64,000 nt of DNA from Spirochaetota bacterium (GCA_016214035.1 JACRPF010000019.1:1-64000); one strand, 5' to 3'. Shown: positions 53,761 to 63,523, numbered from the stretch's first letter. Numbers and translations are program-made. The notes: generated by a model not told the origin, from the sequence alone.

Positions 53761-55074
53761 ATGATATCCTTCTCATTTTATATCGCTGTCAGTGCAGCGG
53801 CGGTCGTCATCGCAGCCATTCTCACGGCCATAATAACATCTATCGTTGCCGGGTCAAAAAATGCCGCCGATATTCTTTATCTGCGAAAAGAGAACGAACG
53901 CTTGCAGGGCTTGTCGCGTGAACGCGAGGTGCTGCTCCAGGAAAACGCTTCGCTCAGGAAGGAACACGAAACCGACGCGCAGAAGATACAATGGAAGGAA
54001 GCGGATGAGCAGCGTTCGCGCGAGATGTTCCAGTCGCTCGCGTCGCAGGTATTGCAGGCAAATGCGTCGCAGTTCATGAACCAGTCGAAGGAACAGATAG
54101 AGCTTTTCCTCAAGCAGATGCAGGGCGGGCTTACACTCCACCGCTCGGAGATAACCAATATCATACAGCCGCTCAGCAAGGGCATCGGCGAACTCGACAA
54201 GCAGGTACGCGAGCTTGAACAGAAACGCGAAGGCGCGTATCAGGGTATGTCCGAACAGCTTGTGGGATTGTCGCGTGCACAGCATGAACTCCAGGTTGCG
54301 GCGTCATCGCTAACGAGCGCGCTCAGGTCGTCCGGTGCGGCGCGCGGAAAGTGGGGCGAGATGCAGCTTCGGCGGCTCGTGGAGATGGCGGGACTTCAGG
54401 AGCATGTGGACTTCGAGGAACAGACCACCGGCGACGACGGCGGACGGCCTGACATGATAATACGCATGCCGCAGGAAGGCATCGTGCCGGTGGACGCGAA
54501 AGCGCCCATGGAGGCATTCCTCGACGCCGTGGGCAAGGACGATGCGTACGCAAAGGGAAAGATCGCCGAGCACGCGCGCGCACTCAGAAGCCATGTGCAG
54601 CAGCTTTCGAAGAAATCATACTGGGAACAGTTCAAGGTGGCGCCCCGCTTCGTCATCATGCTCATCCCCTATGACGCGGGGCTCCACGCCGCGTTCGAGG
54701 CGGACGGAACGCTCTACGATTACGCGCTTGAGAACCATGTCATCATCGCTTCGCCGGCGACACTCCTCGCGCTCCTCAAAGTGATATCGTACGGCTGGCT
54801 GCAGCTGACCCTGTCGAAGAATGCCGAGGAGATATCGCGTCACGGACGGGAGCTCTTCGACCGTGTGGCGCTTTTCATAAAACATTTCGCCTCCGTGGGC
54901 GAGAACCTCGACAAGGCGGTTGAGTTCTACAACAAAGCGGTGGGCTCTTACGAGACGCGCGTGCTCCCCGCCGGAAAGCGGATGAAGGAACTCGACGCGG
55001 GCACCGGCGAACTTGCGGCGGTGGAAAAGATAGATACACGTCCCCGTGCGGTCACCGCCGGCGATGAAAAATAG
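53761..55074 (+). CDS. rmuC: DNA recombination protein RmuC
   Basis: RmuC is a membrane-anchored nuclease-fold protein that limits rearrangement at inverted repeats. The 437-residue protein has an N-terminal helix (about 5-30), a coiled coil (about 38-180), and the core GKWGEMQLRRLVEMAGLQEHVDFEEQ, RPDMIIRMP, VPVDAKAPMEAFLDA with the nuclease-like D/D-x-K residues. It is full length and has a good promoter and AAGGAG site. Confidence 0.95.
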   Translation: MISFSFYIAVSAAAVVIAAILTAIITSIVAGSKNAADILYLRKENERLQGLSREREVLLQENASLRKEHETDAQKIQWKEADEQRSREMFQSLASQVLQANASQFMNQSKEQIELFLKQMQGGLTLHRSEITNIIQPLSKGIGELDKQVRELEQKREGAYQGMSEQLVGLSRAQHELQVAASSLTSALRSSGAARGKWGEMQLRRLVEMAGLQEHVDFEEQTTGDDGGRPDMIIRMPQEGIVPVDAKAPMEAFLDAVGKDDAYAKGKIAEHARALRSHVQQLSKKSYWEQFKVAPRFVIMLIPYDAGLHAAFEADGTLYDYALENHVIIASPATLLALLKVISYGWLQLTLSKNAEEISRHGRELFDRVALFIKHFASVGENLDKAVEFYNKAVGSYETRVLPAGKRMKELDAGTGELAAVEKIDTRPRAVTAGDEK

Positions 55075-56053
55075 CCGTATGCCGAAAGAAAAAGCACCGG
55101 CCGATACCGCGAATAAGATCATTGTCGGCGTAAGCGCGTGTCTTCTGGGCGAAAAGGTCCGCTTTGACGGCGGGCACAAGCACGACCGTTATATCACCGA
55201 TACGCTCGGCAATTATTTCTCATTTGTGGGCGTCTGCCCCGAAGTGGAAAGCGGCATGAGCATACCGCGCGAGTCCATGCGTCTTGAAGGGAACCCCGCG
55301 GAGCCGCGTCTGGTGACCGGAAAATCGCGCATTGATAAGACCGATCAGATGCAGTCGTTCTGTCGACGCAGGGTAAAGGAACTTGCCGCTGAAGACCTCT
55401 GCGGTTTTATCTTTAAAAAGGATTCTCCGAGCTCGGGACTGTACCGGGTTAAGGTATATGTGAACGGTTCTCCGTCGGCGGCGGGGAGCGGGCTGTTCGC
55501 CGCCGCTTTCGTGAAAGCGTTCCCGCTGATGCCCGTTGAAGAGGAGGGCCGGCTGAACGACCCCGATATCCGCGAGAACTTCATCGAGCGCGTATTCGGA
55601 TACCGCCGTTTAAAAAACATGCTGGAGCGCGGCCCCACGGCAGGCAGGCTGGTAACATTTCATACGGCACATAAACTCCAGATGATGGCTCACAGCAATG
55701 TGCTCTATCGCTCCATGGGCGCGCTGGTGGCGCACGTCAAGGGGAGAAAGCTTGCCGAAGTTTTGTCGGAATATGAGACGATGTATATGCACACACTTGC
55801 TCAGCCGGCAACGGTAAAAAAGAACACGAACGTGCTGATGCATATCATGGGATACTTCAAGAAAGTTTTGAGCGCCGGAGAAAAAGCCGAGCTGCTCGAT
55901 GTCATCGATGACTATCACGCCCGGCTCGTACCGCTCGTCGTGCCCATGACGCTGCTCAGGCATTACATTCGGAAATTCGACGACCATTATCTTGCCGGAC
56001 AGACCTATCTTGCACCGCATCCCGCCGAGCTTATGCTTCGCAATCATGTGTGA
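55064..56053 (+). CDS. DUF523/DUF1722 protein (YbgA-type fusion)
   Basis: The 329-residue protein joins DUF523 (about 15-155: IIVGVSACLLGEKVRFDGGHKHD, FVGVCPEVESGM, KDSPSSGLYRVKVY) to DUF1722 (about 195-315: RLVTFHTAHKLQMMAHSNVLYRSMG, YMHTLAQPATVKKNTNVLMHIMGYFK). This fusion is common and is thought to act in DNA repair or 2-thiouracil metabolism, which is not settled. The start lies inside the last codons of rmuC; I choose ATG 55064, with ATG 55079 also possible. Confidence 0.9.
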   Translation: MKNSRMPKEKAPADTANKIIVGVSACLLGEKVRFDGGHKHDRYITDTLGNYFSFVGVCPEVESGMSIPRESMRLEGNPAEPRLVTGKSRIDKTDQMQSFCRRRVKELAAEDLCGFIFKKDSPSSGLYRVKVYVNGSPSAAGSGLFAAAFVKAFPLMPVEEEGRLNDPDIRENFIERVFGYRRLKNMLERGPTAGRLVTFHTAHKLQMMAHSNVLYRSMGALVAHVKGRKLAEVLSEYETMYMHTLAQPATVKKNTNVLMHIMGYFKKVLSAGEKAELLDVIDDYHARLVPLVVPMTLLRHYIRKFDDHYLAGQTYLAPHPAELMLRNHV

Positions 56054-56088
56054 TATAATGAAAAACGCTGCCGCAGGGGATTGGTGAC

Positions 56089-57399
56089 ATGGAACTGCTG
56101 ACGATGACGCTCGCGCTTCCCGCTACCGTGAAGATTGGTACGGTGTTTCTGCTGATACTGGTGTTCAACCGCGTCGGCATTCCGCTCTCGTGGTCTATCG
56201 TCATCAACGCGGTTATCCTCGGTATCTGGACCGACGGCGCTATTTCCGCAAGTCTCCGCTGGCAGCTGCAGGTCCTTTCCGGCGCCGAATCGATAATGCT
56301 TGCGCTTGCCATCGTGCTGCTCCTCTTCTTCACCGAGTCGCTCAATCAGAGCGGGCGGATGGAACGGACAATTCACTCGCTGAAAGCTACGTTTAAAAAC
56401 CCGAAACTCCTCTTAGCGGGGCTGCCCGCACTTGTTGGGCTCCTGCCCATGCCCGGCGGCGCTATTTTTTCTGCGCCGATGGTGGAATCACTTGACGACG
56501 GAAAGCTCATGCACGGCACGCTTAAGACCGCGGTGAACTACTGGTTCCGGCATATCTGGGAATACTGGTGGCCGCTCTATCCGGGCGTCATACTCGCGAT
56601 GAAATATTCCGGTCTTCCCGTCCCGTTGTTCATCGCGATACAGGCGCCGCTGACACTTTTTGCCGTAACCGGCGGAACACTGTTCATCCTCAGCCACGTT
56701 AAGACACGTAAGGTTACGCTCACGCGGACACCTGTGTCCGGCGATGCGGCCGCCGCGCTCGTTCCCATCGGCATACTTGTCGCCTGCGCGCTCGCGGGAT
56801 CATACATACTTCCGCGCTTCAGCATCACCGGTTCGCTCGCAAGTCTCTGCGCCATGATATTCGGTCTCGTGCTCTCACTGTCAATCGTGTTCATCTCATC
56901 GCCTGCGTCGTTCCCCCGCTCGCTCGGTATCTTCAAAAAACAGCCGATATGGGATTTCGTCGTGCTCGTCATCGGTGTAACGCTCTTCTCCGCCGCGCTC
57001 AAGCGTCCGCTGTCATCCATTGATGTAACACTCGTGGGTGTCATGCGCGATGAGTTCATACGCTTCGGCATACCGCTCACGGCGGTGATGATAGCCGTGC
57101 CGTTCATATCCGGCATGGTGACCGGCGTGGCGATGGGATTCGTCGGCGCAAGTTTCCCGCTCGTCTTCGCGCTCATCGGCCCCCATCCGGTATTCCGCGA
57201 CATCGCCGCGCTTACCGTGCTCGCCTACGGCTCGGGCTACATCGGCATGATGTTGTCGCCGATTCATATCTGCTTTGTGGTCACCAATGAATATTTCAAA
57301 AGCAATCTGCTGGCGGCATACCGGTATGTGCTTCCGGCTGCCGGCGTCGTTGCACTCGGCGTCGCGGCGTGCACGATACTCTACCGGGGCATATTCTGA
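56089..57399 (+). CDS. DUF401-family membrane permease
   Basis: The 436-residue protein has about ten to twelve hydrophobic helices and the family blocks LLPMPGGAIFSAPMVESL, WFRHIWEYWWPLYPGVILA and GYIGMMLSPIHICFVVTNEYF. DUF401 proteins belong to the ion transporter superfamily and may move organic anions or ions. Its stop overlaps the cbiM start (TGATG), so it is probably made together with the metal importer. Confidence 0.9.
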   Translation: MELLTMTLALPATVKIGTVFLLILVFNRVGIPLSWSIVINAVILGIWTDGAISASLRWQLQVLSGAESIMLALAIVLLLFFTESLNQSGRMERTIHSLKATFKNPKLLLAGLPALVGLLPMPGGAIFSAPMVESLDDGKLMHGTLKTAVNYWFRHIWEYWWPLYPGVILAMKYSGLPVPLFIAIQAPLTLFAVTGGTLFILSHVKTRKVTLTRTPVSGDAAAALVPIGILVACALAGSYILPRFSITGSLASLCAMIFGLVLSLSIVFISSPASFPRSLGIFKKQPIWDFVVLVIGVTLFSAALKRPLSSIDVTLVGVMRDEFIRFGIPLTAVMIAVPFISGMVTGVAMGFVGASFPLVFALIGPHPVFRDIAALTVLAYGSGYIGMMLSPIHICFVVTNEYFKSNLLAAYRYVLPAAGVVALGVAACTILYRGIF

Positions 57400-58388
57400 T
57401 GCATATTCCCGATAATTATCTCAGTCCGCAGACATGCGCCGTGATGGGCGCAGTGATGGTGCCCGTGTGGACGGTGGCCGTAAAAAAAGTAAAAGAGGAA
57501 CTCTCGCCGGAAAAGGTGCCTGTCATCGGCATCCTCGCTGCGTTCTCGTTCCTCATCATGATGTTCAACATACCGCTTCCCGGCGGCACCACAGGCCATG
57601 CCGTCGGCGGCACGCTGGTGGCAATCCTTGTGGGGCCATGGTCTGCATGCATCGCCGTTACCGTGGCGCTCCTGATTCAGGCGCTCTTCTTCGGTGACGG
57701 CGGCATACTGGCATTCGGCGCGAATGCGTTCAACATGGCGTTCGTGCTGCCGTTCGTTGGTTTCTATCTTTTTGTATTGCTGAAAAAAATATTCAAAGGA
57801 AATACGGGCGCGTATATGTCGGCCTTTATCGCGTCATATGCCGGGCTCAATCTTGCGGCGTTCGCAACCGCCGTCGAGTTCGGGATTCAGCCGTTGTTTT
57901 TCAAGGATATAGCCGGTCTTCCAATGTACTGCCCCTATGCGCTCAACATCTCTATTCCGGCGATGATGATACCGCATCTGCTCGCCGCGGGATTCGTAGA
58001 AGCAATCGCCACTGCCGGTGTTTACGCCTATATCGCGCACGTTTCTCCCGGCATCATCTATGGCAGGAACGAACCCGTAAAAATTCCGCCGTTATACGCG
58101 CTCATACTCATCATGGCCGCGCTCGCTCCGCTCGGTCTTCTTGCCGCGGGAACGGCCTGGGGCGAATGGGGCGCTGATGAAATAAAGAGACTCACCGGCT
58201 ATATCCCGCAGGCGATGGGTAAAGGTTTTTCTTTCAACGCGCTTTTCCCGGACTACACGGTCCCCGGCGTCAAACATGATATCCTCGCGTACATCATCTC
58301 GGCGCTGTTCGGAGCCGCAGTGCTGATGGTCCTGTTCAAACTGATCGCGGGACTGGTAACGGCGAGAGCGCACCGCGCCAAAAAATAA
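57399..58388 (+). CDS. cbiM: Cobalt/nickel ECF transporter substrate-binding subunit CbiM
   Basis: CbiM is the metal-binding membrane part of an energy-coupling factor importer. The start MHIPDNYLSPQTCAVMGAVM fits the family's conserved N-terminus, in which the first His binds the metal; this fixes the start at 57399. Eight or so helices follow, with PLPGGTTGHAVGGTLVAILVGPWSA typical of CbiM. The C-terminal helix (about 295-320) and preceding loop resemble the CbiN/PDGKE-type extension, so a separate cbiN may not be needed. Partners CbiQ and CbiO follow after one inserted gene. Confidence 0.95.
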   Translation: MHIPDNYLSPQTCAVMGAVMVPVWTVAVKKVKEELSPEKVPVIGILAAFSFLIMMFNIPLPGGTTGHAVGGTLVAILVGPWSACIAVTVALLIQALFFGDGGILAFGANAFNMAFVLPFVGFYLFVLLKKIFKGNTGAYMSAFIASYAGLNLAAFATAVEFGIQPLFFKDIAGLPMYCPYALNISIPAMMIPHLLAAGFVEAIATAGVYAYIAHVSPGIIYGRNEPVKIPPLYALILIMAALAPLGLLAAGTAWGEWGADEIKRLTGYIPQAMGKGFSFNALFPDYTVPGVKHDILAYIISALFGAAVLMVLFKLIAGLVTARAHRAKK

Positions 58389-58495
58389 AGCGTATCGTAC
58401 CGGTACACGCCGTCTCGTATTCATTCTGAACGGAACGTATCTGCCGGTGCATGTATCGTCTTGCATCTGTATGCGTCCGTGATTACCTTATAAGG

Positions 58496-59275
58496 ATGAA
58501 TGAAGAAAAACACAGCGATATTTTCCCGCCTGATCACCGTCTTAGCAAAGCTCAACGGCGGTCACGGATGTGTTCTCGCGGATATAGTACGGCGGCGTGC
58601 TCCATCTTCACGATAATACTGCTGGTGACAATGCCCGGCCGGCCGTTCGGCTATTCGTTCAACGCGTATAATGAGATGATCGGTGCCGGAAAACTGACGG
58701 TGATACCGGCCACATATTTTTCATTGACGCCGTCATTCGAGGCTTCGGCTGAATTCGTCATCGGTTACGGCATTACCCCCGCGTTCGATCTGTTCGCGGA
58801 CATCGTCACATTCACCTACGCGCCGGAATTGCGCTGTTCGCAGGTATGGATCATGCCGCGCTTCGACCTCGGCTGGAATAACATTGCGGCGCTGCAGATA
58901 ATGTTTGAAAACGAAGTGCCGGGATTCAGTGTGTCGATTGCACCGCAATATCATTTCTTTTATGAGAACGATATCGTCTTCATCGAGTTCAATGCGATAG
59001 TCACCGTTCCGGTTTCCGCTCCCGCCGATACCGTCGTCGAGGCGATTGTCGCGCCGGGGTGGAAAGTCAGTAAAAATGCGCTGCACCTGTTCCTGGAACT
59101 GGATCCCTCATATACATTCGGCAGCCGGTTTGAGGTAACGCTCTTGCCCGGCATGTGCATCTGTTTTGCGCGCAACACGCATCAGATCTGCGTCGGCATA
59201 CCGTTCAGTGATATCACCTCGGGAACGCTGAACATGGGTGTGAGCATCTGGTATGCAGGAACGTTCAGGCTGTGA
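58496..59275 (+). CDS. Putative outer-membrane beta-barrel protein in the cbi cluster
   Basis: The protein (259 residues from this start) has an internal hydrophobic signal (AACSIFTIILLVTM) and a body of alternating strands: FEASAEFVIGYGITPAFDLFADIV, IWIMPRF-type segments, SVSIAPQYHFFYENDIVFIEFNAIVTV, and an end in WYAGTFRL. This suits a small outer-membrane barrel or periplasmic beta protein. The first ATG has its AAGG directly attached, so the start may be the Met at 58568. It lies between cbiM and cbiQ on the same strand. Confidence 0.65.
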   Translation: MNEEKHSDIFPPDHRLSKAQRRSRMCSRGYSTAACSIFTIILLVTMPGRPFGYSFNAYNEMIGAGKLTVIPATYFSLTPSFEASAEFVIGYGITPAFDLFADIVTFTYAPELRCSQVWIMPRFDLGWNNIAALQIMFENEVPGFSVSIAPQYHFFYENDIVFIEFNAIVTVPVSAPADTVVEAIVAPGWKVSKNALHLFLELDPSYTFGSRFEVTLLPGMCICFARNTHQICVGIPFSDITSGTLNMGVSIWYAGTFRL

Positions 59276-59348
59276 GCCGGCATGCCGCCGAACCTTATGC
59301 AGGAAAATCATGTTGTATAATTACACGCTTTTGATAAGATGACGGGTT

Positions 59349-60167
59349 ATGAGCGGTAAAAAATATCATCCTGCCGTGCCCGATTGGCTGCTCTGCGATG
59401 AGCGCTACCAGCCGCGCAGTGACCATGCCGTTTACATCGAAAAGACGATACTCGGCATACTCGGCGTGCTTGCGCGCATGCGTCACAATACGCGGGACAC
59501 CGTCGGCGTGCTCGGGCGCGTCGATCCGGTGATAAAACTCGGCGGCGCCGTTGTAGTGGTGCTGCTGGTGTCGCTTTCACGAAATATACTCTTCGTCACC
59601 TGTGTCGCAACTGCGGCTCTGTTCGCGCTCAGCACCCTGCGCGCGGGAACAATTGCCGCGGTACTCGCGGTGAGCGGCGCTGCGGCGCTGGTAACCGGCA
59701 TCATCACGGCGCCGGTGATGGTCATGGGTAATCACGAAAACGGACTGCTCCTCTGTGCGAAGGTAGGCGTATGCGCGTGCATCGTCAACATGCTCGCATA
59801 CACCGCCACATGGCACCGGATGACGGCGGCGCTGAAGATGCTGTTCATATCCGATATTTTCATCCTCATCTTCGATATCGCGATGAAATATATTTTCATC
59901 CTTGGCGAGTTCTCGCTTTCGATGCTCTATGCGCTTAAACTACGCTCCGTGGGAAAGAACGACCGTAAGCATCATTCCGTGTCGCATATGGCGGGCGCGC
60001 TTTTTCTGAAATCCAAGGAGATGGCGGAGGATATGTATGCGGCGATGGTCTGCCGCGGTTTTGACGGCACCTACACCCGCCGCACGCGCATGAAGTTCAC
60101 GTTCATCGACGGCATCTATTCTGCAGTGCATCTGGTCATCATCGTTTGTTTCGTGACGTTCCGGTAA
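59349..60167 (+). CDS. cbiQ: ECF transporter T component CbiQ
   Basis: CbiQ couples the ATPase to the substrate-binding subunit. The 272-residue protein has five to six helices, with LGRVDPVIKLGGAVVVVLLVSLSRNILF near residue 57 and the coupling motif SKEMAEDMYAAMVCRGFDG near residue 220 (the A-x3-R-G motif). The N-terminal 40 residues carry a soluble segment. cbiO follows 23 bases after its stop. Confidence 0.93.
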   Translation: MSGKKYHPAVPDWLLCDERYQPRSDHAVYIEKTILGILGVLARMRHNTRDTVGVLGRVDPVIKLGGAVVVVLLVSLSRNILFVTCVATAALFALSTLRAGTIAAVLAVSGAAALVTGIITAPVMVMGNHENGLLLCAKVGVCACIVNMLAYTATWHRMTAALKMLFISDIFILIFDIAMKYIFILGEFSLSMLYALKLRSVGKNDRKHHSVSHMAGALFLKSKEMAEDMYAAMVCRGFDGTYTRRTRMKFTFIDGIYSAVHLVIIVCFVTFR

Positions 60168-60190
60168 TCGAGATGATAAAAAAGGAAACC

Positions 60191-60922
60191 ATGGGCAGCA
60201 TTGTTCTTGACAACATACAGTATGCGTACGGCGAATACCGGGGGCTTGACGGCGTTTCAGCATCGATTAACGCGGGCGCATCTGTTGCCGTCATCGGACC
60301 CAACGGGAGCGGAAAGTCTACGCTTTTGAAGATCATCAACGGACTGCTCGTACCTTCGGGCGGCACGTACACGTTCGACGGCGAACGCATCGACGGACGT
60401 TTTCTGAAAGATGCGAAGCGCGCAAAACGGTTTCACCAGCGCATCGGTTTTGTGTTCCAGAATTCCGACACGCAGCTGTTCTCGCCGACGGTTTACGAGG
60501 AGATCGCTTTCGGTCCACGGCAGATGGGGCTTTCCGACGACGAGGTGCACAAGCGCGTACTCGACTGCCTGTCGCTCCTTGCCATTGACCGGCTGAAACA
60601 CCGCGAGCCGCATCACCTGAGCGAGGGTGAAAAGAAAAAGGTTGCCATCGCCGCGGTGCTTTCGCTCAACCCCGAGGTGCTGGTACTCGACGAGCCGATG
60701 GACGGGCTTGACCCGAAAACAAAAGGCGCCGTGCGCGAGGTGCTCATCACGCTCAACCGCTCCGGCAAGTGCATCATCGGCGCCACGCATGAGTTTGACT
60801 ATGTGAAAGGCGTTTTCAGCCGTGCGCTCGTACTTTCCGGCGAACACACGGTGGTGCGTGAGGGTAATTTCGAAACCATAGTACGTAACCGCGCTTTTCT
60901 GCGGCGGCATAATATTCTCTGA
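60191..60922 (+). CDS. cbiO: ECF transporter ATPase CbiO
   Basis: The 243-residue protein powers metal uptake. Walker A is GPNGSGKST (about 36-44), the Q-loop is GFVFQNSDTQLFSPTVYEEIAFGP (with the ECF-type Q motif), the signature is LSEGEKKKVAIAAVL, Walker B is VLVLDEPMDGLDP and the H-loop is in GATHEFDYV. I choose the start at 60191 because AAGGA lies six bases upstream; the frame begins 15 codons earlier inside cbiQ. Confidence 0.95.
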   Translation: MGSIVLDNIQYAYGEYRGLDGVSASINAGASVAVIGPNGSGKSTLLKIINGLLVPSGGTYTFDGERIDGRFLKDAKRAKRFHQRIGFVFQNSDTQLFSPTVYEEIAFGPRQMGLSDDEVHKRVLDCLSLLAIDRLKHREPHHLSEGEKKKVAIAAVLSLNPEVLVLDEPMDGLDPKTKGAVREVLITLNRSGKCIIGATHEFDYVKGVFSRALVLSGEHTVVREGNFETIVRNRAFLRRHNIL

Positions 60923-60943
60923 AAAAAAAGAGGAATAACGACC

Positions 60944-61336
60944 ATGCTGAAAGAGATTAAAAATGTCACACCGACGGGCAGCGGACGTGTGCGGCAATGG
61001 TATACCGACGAATATTTTGATGTGTACATCTGGTATGACGACCGTGTCGAAAAAATCATCTACGGCTTTCAATTATGCTACGACACCTACGGCGACGAGC
61101 AGTCGCTGACATGGAAAAAGGATTCCGGGTTCACGCACAGCGTCATCGACAACGGTGATGAGTCGTACTCGATGTCAAAGGCTCAGATAATGATACCGGA
61201 CGGCATATTCCCCTACCGCAAGGTCATCGATGAGTTCCTCAACCGCATCGACATCAATGACAGAGTCAATAAAGACGTTTTGATTTTCGTGTACGATAAA
61301 ATGCTTGAATATGTGAACGCGCTCGAGAAAGCGTAG
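60944..61336 (+). CDS. Conserved small cytoplasmic protein, unknown
   Basis: The 130-residue protein has a beta-rich first part (MLKEIKNVTPTGSGRVRQWYTDEYFDVYIWYDD), a middle KIIYGFQLCYDTYGDEQSLTWKKDSGFTHSVID, and a helical end. AGAGGAAT precedes the ATG by a normal distance. I recognise no named family. It follows cbiO by 21 bases and is probably in the same transcript. It converges with the gene at 61354; a weak hairpin lies between them. Confidence 0.75.
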   Translation: MLKEIKNVTPTGSGRVRQWYTDEYFDVYIWYDDRVEKIIYGFQLCYDTYGDEQSLTWKKDSGFTHSVIDNGDESYSMSKAQIMIPDGIFPYRKVIDEFLNRIDINDRVNKDVLIFVYDKMLEYVNALEKA

Positions 61337-61353
61337 CGCCGGAACACCGGACG

Positions 61354-62046
61354 CTAATCGGCGACATACCCCCTGATAAGCGCTTTGACCTCCGCCCGTA
61401 CTCTCGTCCCCGCACAATATTCCCGGTACATCGACATGATCCCGATGATGCGTTGGTTGCTGTTCATATTCAAAACGGCGGCGTACGGATCCAGAAGTGT
61501 TTGCCGTGATTGAACGATATAATTCAGATGCCATAATGCGTCACCGGTCTGATATGCCGCCTGGTGTGCCGCAAACGCATTGGTCATGCGGGTTTCTATC
61601 GCGCTGCATTGCCGATCGTACTCATTCGTCATGCCGTTCTGTTTCGCCGCGATGGCCTTCCGGACGTCACCGGCTATGTTGGACATTTTAGCGCTTAGCA
61701 GATTATCCGCAAGGATATCCGCAAGCGCATCGGAATCATTTTTCGGCAATGTGTACACCCGCATATAGTTCATGAAATAACCGAGACGCACTGCCGCTTT
61801 CTCCCGGTTCGTCATTCCGGTCATTGCGCCGCTGAGAAACGTGTATTGGCTGGCCGACTGGTCATCAGAGAAGAGCGCCGATATTTTCCGTATCTCCGGG
61901 TCTGATATTTTCGGACGCGCTGAAAGGATGAAGTACAGGATGCCGACGGCAACTGCGGCGATTATCGCCAGTGCTATCAGCTTCTCGGGGGATACTGCAT
62001 CGCGGGCAGCGAGCCGGGCGAATATGTTCTTTTTTCCGTTTTTCAT
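61354..62046 (-). CDS. Single-pass membrane protein, unknown
   Basis: The 230-residue protein has a positively charged start (MKNGKKNIFARLAAR), one membrane helix (about 23-42, LIALAIIAAVAVGILYFIL) and a mostly helical outer domain with several MTN and NMNSNQ segments. I see no known motif. It is divergent from the GH4 gene, sharing an 80-base promoter region. Confidence 0.7.
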   Translation of the reverse strand: MKNGKKNIFARLAARDAVSPEKLIALAIIAAVAVGILYFILSARPKISDPEIRKISALFSDDQSASQYTFLSGAMTGMTNREKAAVRLGYFMNYMRVYTLPKNDSDALADILADNLLSAKMSNIAGDVRKAIAAKQNGMTNEYDRQCSAIETRMTNAFAAHQAAYQTGDALWHLNYIVQSRQTLLDPYAAVLNMNSNQRIIGIMSMYREYCAGTRVRAEVKALIRGYVAD

Positions 62047-62127
62047 ATATGGTATATTGTATGCCTATTATCCGGTTTCGCAAATGACTTCTGCTCACTG
62101 TATGCAATTCCAACTGAGGATACAACC

Positions 62128-63474
62128 ATGATCAAGATCGTTTTTATCGGCGCCGGCAGCGGTTTCGGCGCAAAATCGTTTGTCGACATTCTGTCGTTCC
62201 CGGAACTCAGGGAATGCGAAGTGGTGCTCGTCGATGTGAATCCCACACACCTCGAGCCCGTTGCCGCGTTCTGCAGAAAAGCCGCCGAGGCGCAGCAGGC
62301 TAAAGTAAAGATAACGCTTGCCGACAACTGGCGCAACGACGGTGTTCTCGACGGCGCACACTATGTGATCACATCGTTCGCGCAGGGCGGCCCCGCATAT
62401 GTGGGCGTGCCGTATCATCACGAGATAGCGATACCGGCGGAATACGGCATCTACCAGAATGTAGCCGACACCGCGGGCATGGGCGGCGTATTCCGGCTGC
62501 TGCGTACGCTGCCTGAACTTACCGCCATCGGCAGGGAAATGGAAAAACGTTCGCCGGGTTCGTATATGCTCAACTACGTGAACCCCATGTCTATGCTCAC
62601 CCGTTCGCTCGTCATGCTCTGCCCGGGCATACACGTCATCGGCCTCTGTCATAACATACAGTACGGCATACGCGATGTCGCCCGCTTTCTCGGCGTACCG
62701 CACAAGGAACTCTGCTACCGTGCCGCCGGTGTCAACCACATGGACTGGTTTCTCACGATTGATTATCTCGACGGACGCAACGCCTATCCCGATCTCGTGA
62801 AGGCGATGGACAAAAGCCCCGTCATGCGCGAACGTTTCCCCGTGCAGTGCGAACTGCTCACCCATTTCGGATACTGGACCACCGAATCATCGAAACACTG
62901 CGCGGAGTATCTGCCGTATTTCATGCCGCGTGAAACATCGCGCGCGTCGGTGAAAATCGATGTGCGGAAAACAACACCCGATGTGCCGGCAACCGCTGCG
63001 CGCTGGGGAAAAGAGTCCGACCTCGTGATGCAGACGGACGGACGCAAGCCCATGGACCTCGCCCGCTCGCATGAATACGGTATTCACATCATCCACGCGC
63101 TTGAAACGGATAATGTGTACCGCATGAACATCAACGTCATCAACAATGGCGCCATCACAAATCTGCCGGACGACTACTGCGTTGAAGTGCCCTGCGTGGC
63201 GGACCGGACCGGCATTCATCCGACCATGGTGGGGGAATTGCCGGTGCATCTGGCCGCGCTCTGCCGGGGCATGGCCGACATGCAGACACTTGCAAGTGAA
63301 GCGGCTGTGCGGCGCGATCTTACACTTGCCTATCGCGCGTGTCTCGTCGACCCGCTCACGGCGGCAAGCGCCCCGCCGAAAGCCATATACGAATGCTTCA
63401 CGAAACTCCTTGACGCCGAACGCCCGTGGCTTGAACCGTACTGGAACGATGCGCTCACAGCATTCCGTCACTGA
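62128..63474 (+). CDS. Glycoside hydrolase family 4 (alpha-galactosidase/glucosidase/glucuronidase type)
   Basis: GH4 enzymes cleave glycosides by an NAD- and metal-dependent redox mechanism. The 448-residue protein has the Rossmann start KIVFIGAGSGFGAKSFVDIL, the NAD/metal block LNYVNPMSMLT, the metal Cys-His of GLCHNIQ, and GVNHMDWFLTI. It is full length and cytoplasmic. The sugar specificity cannot be read. GAGGATACAACC precedes the ATG. The GH20-like gene follows 49 bases later, so this is a sugar-use operon. Confidence 0.93.
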   Translation: MIKIVFIGAGSGFGAKSFVDILSFPELRECEVVLVDVNPTHLEPVAAFCRKAAEAQQAKVKITLADNWRNDGVLDGAHYVITSFAQGGPAYVGVPYHHEIAIPAEYGIYQNVADTAGMGGVFRLLRTLPELTAIGREMEKRSPGSYMLNYVNPMSMLTRSLVMLCPGIHVIGLCHNIQYGIRDVARFLGVPHKELCYRAAGVNHMDWFLTIDYLDGRNAYPDLVKAMDKSPVMRERFPVQCELLTHFGYWTTESSKHCAEYLPYFMPRETSRASVKIDVRKTTPDVPATAARWGKESDLVMQTDGRKPMDLARSHEYGIHIIHALETDNVYRMNINVINNGAITNLPDDYCVEVPCVADRTGIHPTMVGELPVHLAALCRGMADMQTLASEAAVRRDLTLAYRACLVDPLTAASAPPKAIYECFTKLLDAERPWLEPYWNDALTAFRH

Positions 63475-63523
63475 GTATTTCTGCAGTTTGATGATATAGT
63501 GATAGAACGGCGAGGAGATTTCT

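Noticed and set aside
61337..61370. Terminator between the convergent genes at 61336 and 61354
   Set aside because: A short imperfect stem (AGCGCCGG with CCGGACGCT) is present but no T run follows on either strand.
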